Assembly (NCBI RefSeq): GCF_002127535.1
Contig: NZ_MUBJ01000003.1
Coordinates: 1-36,100 of the forward strand
Source of the DNA: Xenorhabdus vietnamensis
Lineage (GTDB): Bacteria > Pseudomonadota > Gammaproteobacteria > Enterobacterales > Enterobacteriaceae
DNA: 36,100 nt
Direction of reading: 5' to 3'
How positions within the stretch are numbered: position 1 is the first letter of the stretch; every line of letters begins with the position of its first letter. Both the position numbers and the translations under genes were made by a program. The notes under the pieces are model-generated. The model did not search any database and was not told the origin of the DNA. It worked only from the letters and a program-made list of their open reading frames with translations. Positions 28,039-35,770 of the stretch are shown piece by piece.

Positions 28039-29172
28039 ATGAAAATTGTGATTGCCCCTGACTCATTCAAGGAAAGCCTAAGTGCCTTGCAGGTGGCACA
28101 GGCGATAGAGCGAGGATTTAAGGAGGTTTATCCACAAGCAGACTATATTAAGTTGCCCATGGCAGATGGCGGAGAAGGGACAGTAGAGTCACTGGTCGCT
28201 GCCACCGGAGGAAAACGTATCGTATGTACTGTTACCGATCCCTTAGGACAGCCTGTTGAGGCATTTTTTGGTCTGCTTGGAGATGGTAAAACCGCAGTAA
28301 TTGAAATGGCGGCGGCCTCGGGTTTGCACTTGGTGCCGATAGCGCAGCGTAACCCGATGATAACAACGAGTTATGGGACGGGAGAGCTGATTCTGGCTGC
28401 GTTGGAACACGGTGCACACAAACTGATTTTAGGAATTGGAGGCAGTGCAACCAACGACGGGGGTGCAGGTATGATGCAGGCACTGGGTGCGAATTTATCG
28501 GATGGTAACGGTCATGCTCTGCCGTTTGGTGGCGCAGCATTAACCCGGCTGGAAAGTATCGACTTGTCGAATCTGGACCCACGTCTCAGGCAAATTGAAC
28601 TCACAGTGGCTTGCGATGTGAATAACCCATTATGTGGTGAACAGGGTGCATCAGCGGTGTTTGGTCCACAAAAAGGAGCGACACCAGAGATGGTTAAATC
28701 GCTGGATTCTGCATTGCATCACTACGGAGCGAAAATGGAATCCCTGACGGGGAAAAGCGTGATTGATGCTATTGGTACAGGTGCGGCGGGAGGAATGGGC
28801 GCTTCTTTATTAGGATGTTTGGGGGCGAGATTGCAGTCAGGCATTGAAATTGTTATCGATACCTTGAAGCTAGAAGAAGCTATTCAGGGCGCGGATCTGG
28901 TGATTACGGGGGAAGGTCGCATAGATAGCCAGACCATACAAGGTAAAACCCCGATTGGTGTTGCCCGTGTTGCGAAAAAATTTGCTATTCCCACCATTGC
29001 GTTAGTTGGGGGAATGAGTCGGGATTATCATGTTGTGCATCAACATGGGTTGGATGCGGTTTTTTCCATCATACCTGAGGTCTGCTCCCTGTCAGATGCT
29101 CTTGCCAATGGTGCTGATAACTTGCAGATAACAGCGCGTAATATTGCAGCGCTTTGGGCTCTTTCTCATTGA
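28039..29172 (+). CDS. Glycerate kinase (GarK/GlxK family)
   Basis: The family phosphorylates D-glycerate, usually to 2-phosphoglycerate, linking glyoxylate, glucarate and galactarate breakdown to glycolysis. The 377-residue protein (GarK/GlxK about 381) has the N-terminal MKIVIAPDSFKESLSA, PMADGGEGTVESLV, GIGGSATNDGGAGM and the C-terminal LVITGEGRIDSQT. It stands alone, without the other gar or glx genes, so I do not choose between garK and glxK. It has a GAG-rich leader before the ATG and no obvious terminator. Confidence 0.92.
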   Translation: MKIVIAPDSFKESLSALQVAQAIERGFKEVYPQADYIKLPMADGGEGTVESLVAATGGKRIVCTVTDPLGQPVEAFFGLLGDGKTAVIEMAAASGLHLVPIAQRNPMITTSYGTGELILAALEHGAHKLILGIGGSATNDGGAGMMQALGANLSDGNGHALPFGGAALTRLESIDLSNLDPRLRQIELTVACDVNNPLCGEQGASAVFGPQKGATPEMVKSLDSALHHYGAKMESLTGKSVIDAIGTGAAGGMGASLLGCLGARLQSGIEIVIDTLKLEEAIQGADLVITGEGRIDSQTIQGKTPIGVARVAKKFAIPTIALVGGMSRDYHVVHQHGLDAVFSIIPEVCSLSDALANGADNLQITARNIAALWALSH

Positions 29173-29270
29173 ATGGCATAGTATTTACCTTCGCCGAAAT
29201 GCCTATTTTGGGGTAATTACTGCCAGTATTTTCAATGGTATCGCTTAAAACGCCCCGTTTAAAGGAGCAA

Positions 29271-30458
29271 TCACATTCTATGATGCCGTTTAGTCATAAT
29301 GACAGTAAAACCGATAGATACAGCAAATAACAGTGCTCCTGTTAAGAATACCCATTCATAGCGATTATTGAATAGCAAGAAGCTACCGACCATTGGACCA
29401 ACAGCCATTCCCATGTATCTGATGAAATTATAAATCCCAATTACAGTTGCCCGTTCCTCCACAAATTTTGCTAACAGTAAAGAGGCATGTATAGGTGTCG
29501 ATAGTCCTAAAGTGAAACCGTATAAAGCTGTGACAACAGCCAACGTGGGAATGCCGAATCTATATGTAATGGAAAACAGCAAGATTAAACTCAAATTTAG
29601 CAAGCTACTGACAATCAAACCATTTATCTCAGATAATCGATGATGAATTAAACGATAACTATAACTGCCAATAATCATTGCCAATGACATGGGCATATAC
29701 ATCCAACCAATCTCAGCAGGGCTGAAACCATATTTATTGTTTAAAATAATGGGTAAAAAAGTCAAAAAACAGAAGTAACAATAGAACAGCATAAAGCCAA
29801 TACAGAAAACTGATTGCGCGATACGGTCTGACAAAATTTCACGGAAATGAAAAGACATTCTTTGGGAGCTTTCTGACTGTTCTGGTTTGGTTTCTGGCAG
29901 CCAAAGTAAGTTGCTGATAAGCATTAACCCGCCAATAACAGCAATAAACTGGAAAATTGCAACATAGCCATTTAATTCGGCTAAATAACCGCCGAGCAAT
30001 GGTCCCAAAGCAGGAGCCAGTGTTAGCAGCATCTGATAAGTACTGATGGCTTTCGCACGATCCTGACCTTCATACAGATCGCCAATAATTGTTGCTGCAA
30101 TGACAGGGATGGCTGCAATTCCAATGGCCTGAACGATTCGAAAGACAATCAGCCAATAAATATTGGAAGTCATCGCACAACCAATAGATCCAATAACAGA
30201 GATAGCAAGGGCAGGCAGTAAAATAGCTTTTCGGCCTTTACTGTCAGCTAATGAACCGTACACGATTTGCATAACAGCTAAAATAAACATGAATGCTGAT
30301 ACAGTCAGGTTTACCAAAGATAAGGATGTATTGAGTAGCTCTTTTATGGTAGGAATTACGGGAGTATAGATATTTTGAGCGAGAGAGCCTAATAGAGCAC
30401 TAAAGCATACTAGGTAGAAGATCACTTTTATATTACGAATTGAGTTATATCTATTCAT
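29271..30458 (-). CDS. MFS drug/metabolite exporter (Bcr/CflA-like DHA1 family)
   Basis: A 395-residue inner-membrane proton-driven exporter with 12 predicted spans. Motif A (YGSLADSKGRKAILLPAL) in the first cytoplasmic loop and motif C (APALGPLLGGYLAE) in helix 5 place it among 12-helix DHA1 drug:H+ antiporters. The substrate is unknown. The annotated start is ATG 30458, with GGAG seven bases upstream, rather than an in-frame codon eight residues earlier. It is divergent from a MarR-family gene, and two matching dyads lie in the shared 125-base promoter region, so MarR-type repression is likely. Confidence 0.93.
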   Translation of the reverse strand: MNRYNSIRNIKVIFYLVCFSALLGSLAQNIYTPVIPTIKELLNTSLSLVNLTVSAFMFILAVMQIVYGSLADSKGRKAILLPALAISVIGSIGCAMTSNIYWLIVFRIVQAIGIAAIPVIAATIIGDLYEGQDRAKAISTYQMLLTLAPALGPLLGGYLAELNGYVAIFQFIAVIGGLMLISNLLWLPETKPEQSESSQRMSFHFREILSDRIAQSVFCIGFMLFYCYFCFLTFLPIILNNKYGFSPAEIGWMYMPMSLAMIIGSYSYRLIHHRLSEINGLIVSSLLNLSLILLFSITYRFGIPTLAVVTALYGFTLGLSTPIHASLLLAKFVEERATVIGIYNFIRYMGMAVGPMVGSFLLFNNRYEWVFLTGALLFAVSIGFTVIMTKRHHRM

Positions 30459-30475
30459 CTTTTTTCTCCATTTTA

Positions 30476-30487
30476 TTTCCAAGGAAA
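30476..30487. promoter_or_regulatory. MarR-type operator copy 1 (exporter side)
   Basis: TTTCCAAGGAAA, a 12-bp dyad in the exporter's 5' leader, 18 bases before its ATG. The same half-sites (TTTCC/GGAAA) recur once more in the intergenic region, on the marR side. Confidence 0.6.
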
Positions 30488-30562
30488 CTATGTTGAGATT
30501 AATAAATCTCTGGATTTTGTAAAGATCTTTTTTCTCTTTTTATTGTATGATGTCAAAAATAT

Positions 30563-30574
30563 TTTCCTTGGAAA
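30563..30574. promoter_or_regulatory. MarR-type operator copy 2 (marR side)
   Basis: TTTCCTTGGAAA, the inverted counterpart of copy 1, ending 9 bases before the marR ATG. Its GGAAA half doubles as the likely ribosome-binding site, so bound regulator or transcript start choice could affect autoregulation. Confidence 0.6.
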
Positions 30575-30583
30575 TCATCGTAA

Positions 30584-31054
30584 ATGAATAACCGAACAGC
30601 TTATCAACGTGAGATTCTTACTGCAGTTAACCAATTGATACACTTAAGAGACAGCACTAAGAGAGGGAATAATGAAGAGACACTCCGCGAGTATGGGCTT
30701 ACTGGCTATTCGTTGTCTGAATTGCATGTGATTCAGAGTATTGGCGTATCGGGATTATTAAATATTACAAGTATCAGTCAAGCGGTGGGGATGACTAAGG
30801 GCGCTATCTCAAAAATCTGTGCAAAACTTCTTCAGCGTTCTATCGTTGAAAAACTGAAAATGGTAGATAATCAGAAAGAGACTTATTTCAGCTTAACCAA
30901 CGATGGAAAGCAGATCTTTGTTGCTCATGAAAAACTACATCAGCAAGCAGAAGACAGATGGTTGCAAATATTGGAAAACTACTCGTCGGAAGAACTGATG
31001 ATCATTCAGCGATTTATTGTCGATATTGTTGGTATCATGGGCAACACCCGATAA
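30584..31054 (+). CDS. MarR-family transcriptional regulator
   Basis: A 156-residue winged-helix dimer that probably represses the divergent exporter until a ligand binds. The recognition region NITSISQAVGMTKGAISKICAKLLQRSIVEK and the wing QKETYFSLTNDGKQIF are typical of MarR. Helices at both ends (residues 1-45 and 115-150) would form the dimer interface. The inducing ligand is unknown. It starts at an ATG with GGAAA nine bases upstream inside an operator-like dyad. Confidence 0.92.
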   Translation: MNNRTAYQREILTAVNQLIHLRDSTKRGNNEETLREYGLTGYSLSELHVIQSIGVSGLLNITSISQAVGMTKGAISKICAKLLQRSIVEKLKMVDNQKETYFSLTNDGKQIFVAHEKLHQQAEDRWLQILENYSSEELMIIQRFIVDIVGIMGNTR

Positions 31055-31092
31055 TGAAATGCACAACTTTAACGTAACATTACCTGACAAGA

Positions 31093-31144
31093 GTCAGAAG
31101 CCTGAATTGGATAATAGAAATCAGTGGCACAATAGGCTTCTGAC
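31093..31144. terminator. 11-bp perfect inverted repeat between marR and the XRE gene
   Basis: GTCAGAAGCCT and AGGCTTCTGAC with a 30-base loop lie between convergent genes. Neither side has a good T-run (plus-strand tail GAATTTATCTTG), so it may be a weak bidirectional terminator. The GAAGCC/GGCTTC core also occurs in the tusA terminator. Confidence 0.45.
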
Positions 31145-31162
31145 GAATTTATCTTGTCCCAT

Positions 31163-31468
31163 TTAACAACCATTCTTACCTATAATTGTTTCAGCAATGG
31201 GAATATATTGATCCGTGAGTTTGTTAACAGTACCATCCCCTTTATTTTTGCTTTCTTTGCAATCTTCGAAAAACCAATCAATTGGGGTATCTAATATCTT
31301 AGCAATAACAACAAGATGGGCTAGATTGATTCGGTTTGTCCCCCTTTCATAACGTGAAAGTTGTTGTTGACTAATGCCAATTTGCTTCGCTAATGCTGTT
31401 GCAGTGATACCCAGCTCTTTCCTTTTGGTTTGAATGCGTTGCCCGACTAATAAATTTACTTTTTCCAT
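31163..31468 (-). CDS. XRE-family regulator, MrpJ-like
   Basis: A 101-residue DNA-binding protein with one Cro/C1-type helix-turn-helix (residues 5-60). The segment KQIGISQQQLSRYERGTNRI is the hallmark I associate with MrpJ-type regulators of Proteus, Photorhabdus and Xenorhabdus, which act at fimbrial operons and also influence motility. No fimbrial genes are visible in the window, so this is an orphan copy. The start at 31468 follows an AAGGATA stretch. The C-terminus (ETIIGKNGC) is unassigned. Confidence 0.85.
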   Translation of the reverse strand: MEKVNLLVGQRIQTKRKELGITATALAKQIGISQQQLSRYERGTNRINLAHLVVIAKILDTPIDWFFEDCKESKNKGDGTVNKLTDQYIPIAETIIGKNGC

Positions 31469-31504
31469 ATCTTATCCTTTTTTAATTAGTAAGTTATGGC
31501 TTCA

Positions 31505-31828
31505 TCAAGGAGGCTTTCCGGGGCTTAAAATTAGTTGGATTTTTGCTCCGTCAGTTCCTTGTAAAATAGAGCCTACCTTGACGGATTTATTACCGTTCAC
31601 AGTATGCCTATTGTTACCACTTGATTTGCCGTTTTGTTTTCTGACATGGGCCTTTTTTGGTAATGACATGATTTTTTTATTAACTTTTTGAAAAAAACAG
31701 TCCCCCACCGGAGCAAGGAGTGCTCTTCCATGATATGAATGACATCTCTTTGTCTTATCTCTATCTCTACATATGTTTTCGGATGCGTTACCGATACAAC
31801 TTAAACAGAATTTCTGTTCTCCTTGCAT
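31505..31828 (-). CDS. Possible small Cys-containing protein upstream of the XRE gene
   Basis: A 107-codon frame with an N-terminal group of cysteines (CLSC, then Cys at residues 20 and 29 and His30) and a basic Ser/Gly/Asn-rich second half (LPKKAHVRKQNGKSSGNNRH). An internal ATG at 31669 would give 54 residues. No ribosome-binding site precedes the first ATG and I recognise no family. The cysteine pattern could be a small zinc site or chance. It lies 36 bases upstream of the XRE gene on the same strand. Confidence 0.3.
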   Translation of the reverse strand: MQGEQKFCLSCIGNASENICRDRDKTKRCHSYHGRALLAPVGDCFFQKVNKKIMSLPKKAHVRKQNGKSSGNNRHTVNGNKSVKVGSILQGTDGAKIQLILSPGKPP

Positions 31829-32115
31829 GAGAGATAACCAATATTCTCCTAACTTTTACTTTATGGAATTTTATATAATTCAAAAAAGTTAATTTATTGA
31901 TTTTTAATAATATTTAAGTCAATAAATAATATAACCATATGAAATGTAATAAATTACTGTCTAATTCCATATTAATTAATATCTTACATTCTTATTGTTA
32001 GTTTTTTTAGATTATAAACTGGACAAAATATACCAAACTGTAAACATAATCCTACATAATGTAACCTAAGTCAAATTTCATTACATACTACAAATCATTC
32101 CACTTAAGCAATTAT

Positions 32116-32147
32116 AATATATGAATTTTTTTTGTTATTCATATATT
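32116..32147. repeat. 11-bp hairpin within the MITE-like element
   Basis: AATATATGAAT and ATTCATATATT with a 10-base T-rich loop. Entirely A/T apart from one G-C pair, so thermodynamically modest. Confidence 0.4.
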
Positions 32148-32162
32148 TTATTGTATTGCAAT

Positions 32163-32228
32163 AATATTGATGGTGAAAAAATGTTACTTGATGTAGCCAA
32201 GTGACATCATATCAATAGCATCAATATT
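32163..32228. repeat. Nested hairpin inside the MITE-like element
   Basis: The outer arms AATATTGATG (32163-32172) and CATCAATATT (32219-32228) are perfect. Inside them TTACTTG and CAAGTGA pair around a 7-base loop with one G-U pair. This two-level structure is centred in the inverted-repeat element and could be a structured RNA or a cruciform. Confidence 0.4.
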
Positions 32229-32941
32229 TAAAAATCTTTACATAAACGAAATTTAATTCTATTTATAATAAATAAGTAGATTATAAATCCAAACTAGACA
32301 GTTTGGTATAAAATGTCTTGTTATTTATTAATATTTTATTGATTTGACTTATATAAAGACATCTAAGTATTTTAGTTGATTATTTTGGTTATTTTTATAA
32401 GTTTTCATTAAAAATATTATTTATTTCTACCTTTTCCACTAAATGGTCCTCCAATTTATCTAAAATTAAAGTTCAATCGCGCTCTTGTGTTTTTTCTAAA
32501 CACTAATAAACATCCTTACACGACATTTAGTATTAATTATTTTTTATTATAAAAATCAATATGTTATTGTTTTTAGCTTGGTGGTGATATTTTCTCTATA
32601 ATTATTATTTCTTCATGTGATTATTTATCTGTGGAAGATCTTGGTATTGAGGTTTTTATTTGATATATCACATTAAAACTGAAAAAAACGGTTGTTATTG
32701 TGTAAGATTTCCAGCAATACCATTATCGTTGGGATTGGAATTTTAATGTCAGGGTGATAGGTATGAGATAGGTGTGAAATATGCCTATGTATAATACCAA
32801 AGCGAATTCAAGCTGATACAGAGCCACTTTGTGTCCAAAGCAGCAACGTGGAAAAGGAAAGAGATGTGAGTTGATTGAATATCACATAATGCATGCAGTC
32901 AGGCTACAGGAAGTTTCTACCAGTATGTCTGCTATCGCCTT

Positions 32942-33088
32942 CCGCTGATATTATCGCCGCTTTACGTGCGTGGTACGACCTTGGCGGAAGTCTCCCGTGA
33001 AGCGGGACTGAGTTCTTCTACAAGTCGCTATTTTGAGCGGAATGGTCAGCTTATTGAAAGAACGGTCAGAAAGCGGTTAGCATCGTAG
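32942..33088 (+). pseudogene. Ner/Nlp-family DNA-binding protein, frameshifted and deleted
   Basis: The translation runs ADIIAALR in one frame, then RGTTLAEVSREAGLSSST in another, directly joined to SRYFERNGQLIERTVRKRLA and a stop. Intact Ner/Nlp (SfsB) proteins have DWHRADIIAAL.KRGTTLAEVSREAGLSSSTL, then a segment with PWP and ALG, then IWPSRYFD..G.LI. A 2-base loss after the IIAALR codons and an in-frame deletion of the middle explain what is seen. It is a dead relic. Confidence 0.65.
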
Positions 33089-33263
33089 AATCGTTCTTAA
33101 TCAGACAAAAAAGTCACGATCTGAAATTTTAAACCTTAAGATAACAAAGAAGCTGTTTTTGTTCTCATGGCTTTTTCCTTGTTTTCAAGTTTTCCCACTG
33201 CCTACTTGCTCATATCTAGCGGATATAAACATTTTTCTGTATATAAACATTTGTATAAACAAA

Positions 33264-33296
33264 AAAAGCACTCCCTCAAAAAGAGAAAGTGCTTTT
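33264..33296 (+). terminator. Bidirectional terminator-like hairpin
   Basis: AAAAGCACT and AGTGCTTTT arms with an inner CTC/GAG pair. A/T runs on both sides suit termination in both directions; it may isolate the integrase from upstream reading. Confidence 0.6.
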
Positions 33297-33465
33297 ATAA
33301 CAACATGATCTAAGACTAGGATCAGTTCATGCCGTATCAGAAGAATTTATGTTTACGTGTTTTTCTATGATTTTATTAAATTAATATAAATCAATAAATT
33401 ACACGATCATTGTACTGTATATTGTTCCAGTGCTTATTGACGTTTATCCACTCTTACATCAAACT

Positions 33466-33489
33466 GTGGGGTAATCGGTGGGGTAATCC
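33466..33489. repeat. Tandem 12-bp repeat next to the integrase gene
   Basis: GTGGGGTAATC occurs twice head-to-tail (the 12th base differs), 36-59 bases before the chosen integrase start. Direct repeats beside int are typical arm-type integrase or excisionase binding sites at attL. No tRNA gene was found nearby, and the core attachment site is not identified. Confidence 0.45.
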
Positions 33490-33524
33490 GAGACAGCGTG
33501 AACTCATTCTTTATGGATATATAC

Positions 33525-34748
33525 ATGGCTGAGCTAAATAAATTAACTGATAAAAAACTCAGAGCGTTACATGGAACGGAAAGAGATAAATTAGTAAAAC
33601 TTGCTGATGGTGCAGGGTTAATGATTTGTGTTACTAAAAAAGGCGCTATCAGTTGGTTTTTTAAGTATAGAACTGGAGGGCGTGATACAGAAGCCGATAT
33701 CATCACATTTGGGCGCTATCCTGATATGAGCCTTAAAGAAGCCCGTGCAATTCGTGATAAGTGTAGGAACTGGCTCTCATTGGGTAAAGATCCAAAGCTC
33801 CAACTGAATCTGACCATGCAGGAATCTTTGAATCCAGTGACTGTAAAGCAAGCTATAGAATATTGGATTGATAATTATGCTAAAGATAATAGGAAAAATA
33901 TAGACAAACATATATCTCAATTGGAGAGGCATATATACCCTTATATTGGAAATATGGCATTAACAGATTGTGAAACTCGTTATTGGCTGCAATGTTTTGA
34001 TCGAATTAAAAAGAAAGCACCAGTGGCTGCTGGTTATATATTCCAAATGTGTAAACAAGCGTTAAAATTCTGCCGAGTAAGAAGATATGTGATCAGTAAT
34101 GTATTGGATGATTTGACCATTATTGATGTCGGAAAAAAGCAAAATAAAGGGCAAAGATATTTAAAAGATAATGAAATTGGTCAACTTTGGCAGTCTCTTA
34201 ATACAAATATTTATTTACCTTACTATAGTAATTTGTTGAGGATTTTAATTGTTTTTGGTTGCCGTTCACAGGAAGCCAGATTATCTAAATGGTCAGAATG
34301 GGATTTTGATTCGATGTTGTGGATTGTCCCAAAGGAAAATAGTAAAACAGGTTCGGAAATCATTCGCCCAATACCAGCATACATGAAGCCATTTTTAGAT
34401 GAACTTAAGCGCCAGAATCATAGCGGTGATTATTTGTTAGGCGAAATTAAAAATCCTGAAACAGTTTCACAGTGCGGCAGAAATATATGGAAAAGATTAG
34501 GGCATGATAGAGAGTGGTCTTTGCATGATTTAAGGCGAACCTTTTCAACTAAACTTAATAACTTAGGGGTTGCCCCACATGTAGTGGAGCAGCTTATAGG
34601 CCATGCTTTGCCGGGTGTTATGGCGATATATAATAAGAGCCAATACCTACCAGAGAAATTAGACGCTTTAAACAAGTGGTGTGAGCGATTGGATGTATTA
34701 GCGGGTAATTATGAGAATGTGGTTATATTAAAAGTAGCACAATTGTAA
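33525..34748 (+). CDS. int: P4-type tyrosine integrase
   Basis: A site-specific recombinase that inserts and excises the integrative element. From ATG 33525 it has 407 residues: an N-terminal DUF4102 arm-binding domain (LTDKKLRALHG, GAGLMICVTKKGAISWFFKYR, TFGRYPDMSLKEARAIRDK), a core-binding SAM-like domain (about residues 100-190) and a catalytic domain with Arg247 (GCRSQEA), Lys274 (NSKTGSE), His334/Arg337 (HDLRR), His360 (LIGHALPG) and nucleophile Tyr369 (AIYNKS). All catalytic residues are present, so the enzyme looks functional. Longer in-frame starts (33513, GTG 33498) have no better ribosome-binding site. An AlpA-type gene follows, as in P4-like islands. Confidence 0.93.
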   Translation: MAELNKLTDKKLRALHGTERDKLVKLADGAGLMICVTKKGAISWFFKYRTGGRDTEADIITFGRYPDMSLKEARAIRDKCRNWLSLGKDPKLQLNLTMQESLNPVTVKQAIEYWIDNYAKDNRKNIDKHISQLERHIYPYIGNMALTDCETRYWLQCFDRIKKKAPVAAGYIFQMCKQALKFCRVRRYVISNVLDDLTIIDVGKKQNKGQRYLKDNEIGQLWQSLNTNIYLPYYSNLLRILIVFGCRSQEARLSKWSEWDFDSMLWIVPKENSKTGSEIIRPIPAYMKPFLDELKRQNHSGDYLLGEIKNPETVSQCGRNIWKRLGHDREWSLHDLRRTFSTKLNNLGVAPHVVEQLIGHALPGVMAIYNKSQYLPEKLDALNKWCERLDVLAGNYENVVILKVAQL

Positions 34749-34799
34749 TATATACACAACAAAGTTGCTTTCTTTCGTAATAATTTCCATTAAGTAAAA

Positions 34800-34832
34800 T
34801 ACCCTCACAAAAACAATGAAATAGTGAGGGTA
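34800..34832 (+). promoter_or_regulatory. Hairpin masking the alpA-like ribosome-binding site
   Basis: TACCCTCAC pairs perfectly with GTGAGGGTA around a 15-base loop. The second arm contains GAGGG, the Shine-Dalgarno of the next gene, two bases before its ATG. Folding would hide the ribosome-binding site, suggesting translational control; alternatively it is a DNA dyad for a regulator. Confidence 0.45.
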
Positions 34833-34834
34833 GC

Positions 34835-35119
34835 ATGACCATTCAATATAACACTCCTACGTCTGAAGAACGCCGTATTATCCTTTCCGAATATGGCGAA
34901 CCTTATGATCGTCTTATTCGTGAAAAAGAACGCCAACACATTACCTCTATTTCCAGAACATCAGCATGGAAACTGGAAAATGAAGGCCGCTTCCCTGCCC
35001 GTAAGCCATTGGGTCGTAATTCCTGTGCTTGGTTACTCAGTGATCTACTTCATTGGGTACGAAATCCTCCAATCGTAGAAAATATAAATAATCCATATAG
35101 CCGTAAACCTGCCAATTAA
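34835..35119 (+). CDS. AlpA-family phage regulator/excisionase-like protein
   Basis: A 94-residue DNA-binding protein. The stretch YDRLIREKERQHITSISRTSAWKLENEGRFPARKPLG followed by SCAWLLSDLLHWV follows the AlpA pattern of a MerR-like helix-turn-helix ending in a Trp-rich segment. AlpA proteins of P4-like prophages activate the integrase or act as excision directionality factors. The gene lies 86 bases after int. The 5' hairpin over its ribosome-binding site suggests control. A 6-bp hairpin (35143-35160) lies downstream, without a T tail. Confidence 0.85.
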   Translation: MTIQYNTPTSEERRIILSEYGEPYDRLIREKERQHITSISRTSAWKLENEGRFPARKPLGRNSCAWLLSDLLHWVRNPPIVENINNPYSRKPAN

Positions 35120-35316
35120 ATAATAACGTAATGGAAAAATTAACTGCCTTAATTGGCAGTGGACAAACTCACTCTAAAAATAATCTGATTTTTTCGGATA
35201 AGGGATGTGATGGCGGTTATTAACTATAAAGACTCCTTTTATTTAAGAAGTCACCAATTTGAGATAGTTACTTTTTTGAGAGGATTAATTAATAACTGGG
35301 TTTATTGCCGGGCGGC

Positions 35317-35508
35317 TCAACCTTTGGGTTCAATTCCCTGTGATTGTAATTCCTTACGGGCTAATTCCTTAAACCAATTTCCCAGACTCATGCCTTCATT
35401 TTTGGCTAATTCTGATAATTGTTTCTTAAATTCAGGCTGCATCCGTATTTGGAAAGCTGGCGCTTTGCCTTCACCTTTAGGGCTTTTGTCTCTTTTGGTT
35501 GTTGACAT
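35317..35508 (-). CDS. Ribbon-helix-helix (Arc/MetJ-type) DNA-binding protein
   Basis: A 63-residue protein from ATG 35508. A Lys-rich leader (STTKRDKSPKGEGK) precedes a beta strand (AFQIRMQPEFKKQLSELA) and two helices with GMSLGNWFKELARKEL, the canonical ribbon-helix-helix plan. The longer frame to 35589 (90 residues) is rejected because TAGGT lies just before ATG 35508 and the extra residues are read from the operator region. It would act as a dimer repressor. A perfect 10-bp inverted repeat spans its own promoter and that of the divergent leader, so autoregulation and control of the leader are likely. Confidence 0.8.
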   Translation of the reverse strand: MSTTKRDKSPKGEGKAPAFQIRMQPEFKKQLSELAKNEGMSLGNWFKELARKELQSQGIEPKG

Positions 35509-35550
35509 GTGTGTACCTATTGGAATAGCATCATATTTATTAGGTACACA
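35502..35550 (+). promoter_or_regulatory. Divergent leader promoter overlapping an RHH operator dyad
   Basis: TTGACA (35502-35507) with TAGCAT (35526-35531) at 18 bases. TGTGTACCTA (35510-35519) lies in the spacer and its inverse TAGGTACACA (35541-35550) near the expected start point. The dyad immediately precedes the RHH gene on the other strand. An RHH protein bound here could block both transcripts. Confidence 0.5.
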
Positions 35551-35571
35551 CCTTATCACGACAGAGCCTAA

Positions 35572-35696
35572 TACTACAGCCGTAATCATCCCAAAATTAA
35601 CGTGTTATCTGATAATCAATAAACTGAGAAACCGTATCATTTCAAGCTGTTCTACGGGCATATTTCCGATTGAGAAAAACAAATACGGCTGTAGTA
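35572..35696 (+). ncRNA. Leader with 13-bp inverted repeat, possible P4-type immunity RNA region
   Basis: TACTACAGCCGTA (35572-35584) and its perfect inverse TACGGCTGTAGTA (35684-35696), 99 bases apart, lie in the leader between the candidate promoter and the Icd-like ORF. In phage P4, the CI RNA carries a segment (seqB) that pairs with inverted copies (seqA and seqC) in the same leader and causes premature termination. The position here is the same relative to the promoter and first gene. Only one inverted pair is seen, so this is a hypothesis. Confidence 0.35.
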
Positions 35697-35770
35697 CTAA
35701 TAGAACAACGCCCCACAGTGATCGCAACACATGTAGGGCGTCTGACCACAACATTATCGGAGCTAATGCT

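Larger units (their letters stand above)
32017..32322. repeat. MITE-like element with imperfect terminal inverted repeats
   Basis: A 25-base arm at 32017-32041 contains ATACCAAACTGT and is repeated inverted at 32298-32322 as ACAGTTTGGTAT; beyond the perfect 12 bases the arms still share GACA/TGTC ends. They bound about 256 bases of AT-rich DNA with internal hairpins. There is no ORF and no clear target-site duplication. It could be a non-autonomous transposon or a pair of distant operator sites. Confidence 0.45.
31829..33497. other. 1.7-kb AT-rich region with gene debris
   Basis: No intact gene. It contains a MITE-like inverted-repeat element (32017-32322), a nested hairpin, a Ner-like pseudogene, a terminator-type hairpin (33264-33296) and, just before the integrase, a tandem repeat. 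TATAAACA occurs three times at about 33223-33260. The rest is low-complexity AT-rich DNA with no recognisable feature. It marks the left margin of the integrative element. Confidence 0.6.

Noticed and set aside
35310..35345. tRNA T-arm-like GGTTCAATTCCC string
   Set aside because: No acceptor, D or anticodon arms fit, the T stem is only 3 bp, and it is the end of the ribbon-helix-helix coding sequence.
35207..35770. Upstream part of the 229-codon frame that ends in the Icd-like ORF
   Set aside because: It is antisense to the ribbon-helix-helix gene and runs through its operator; only the last 41 codons look like a protein, though some codons before 35771 may belong.
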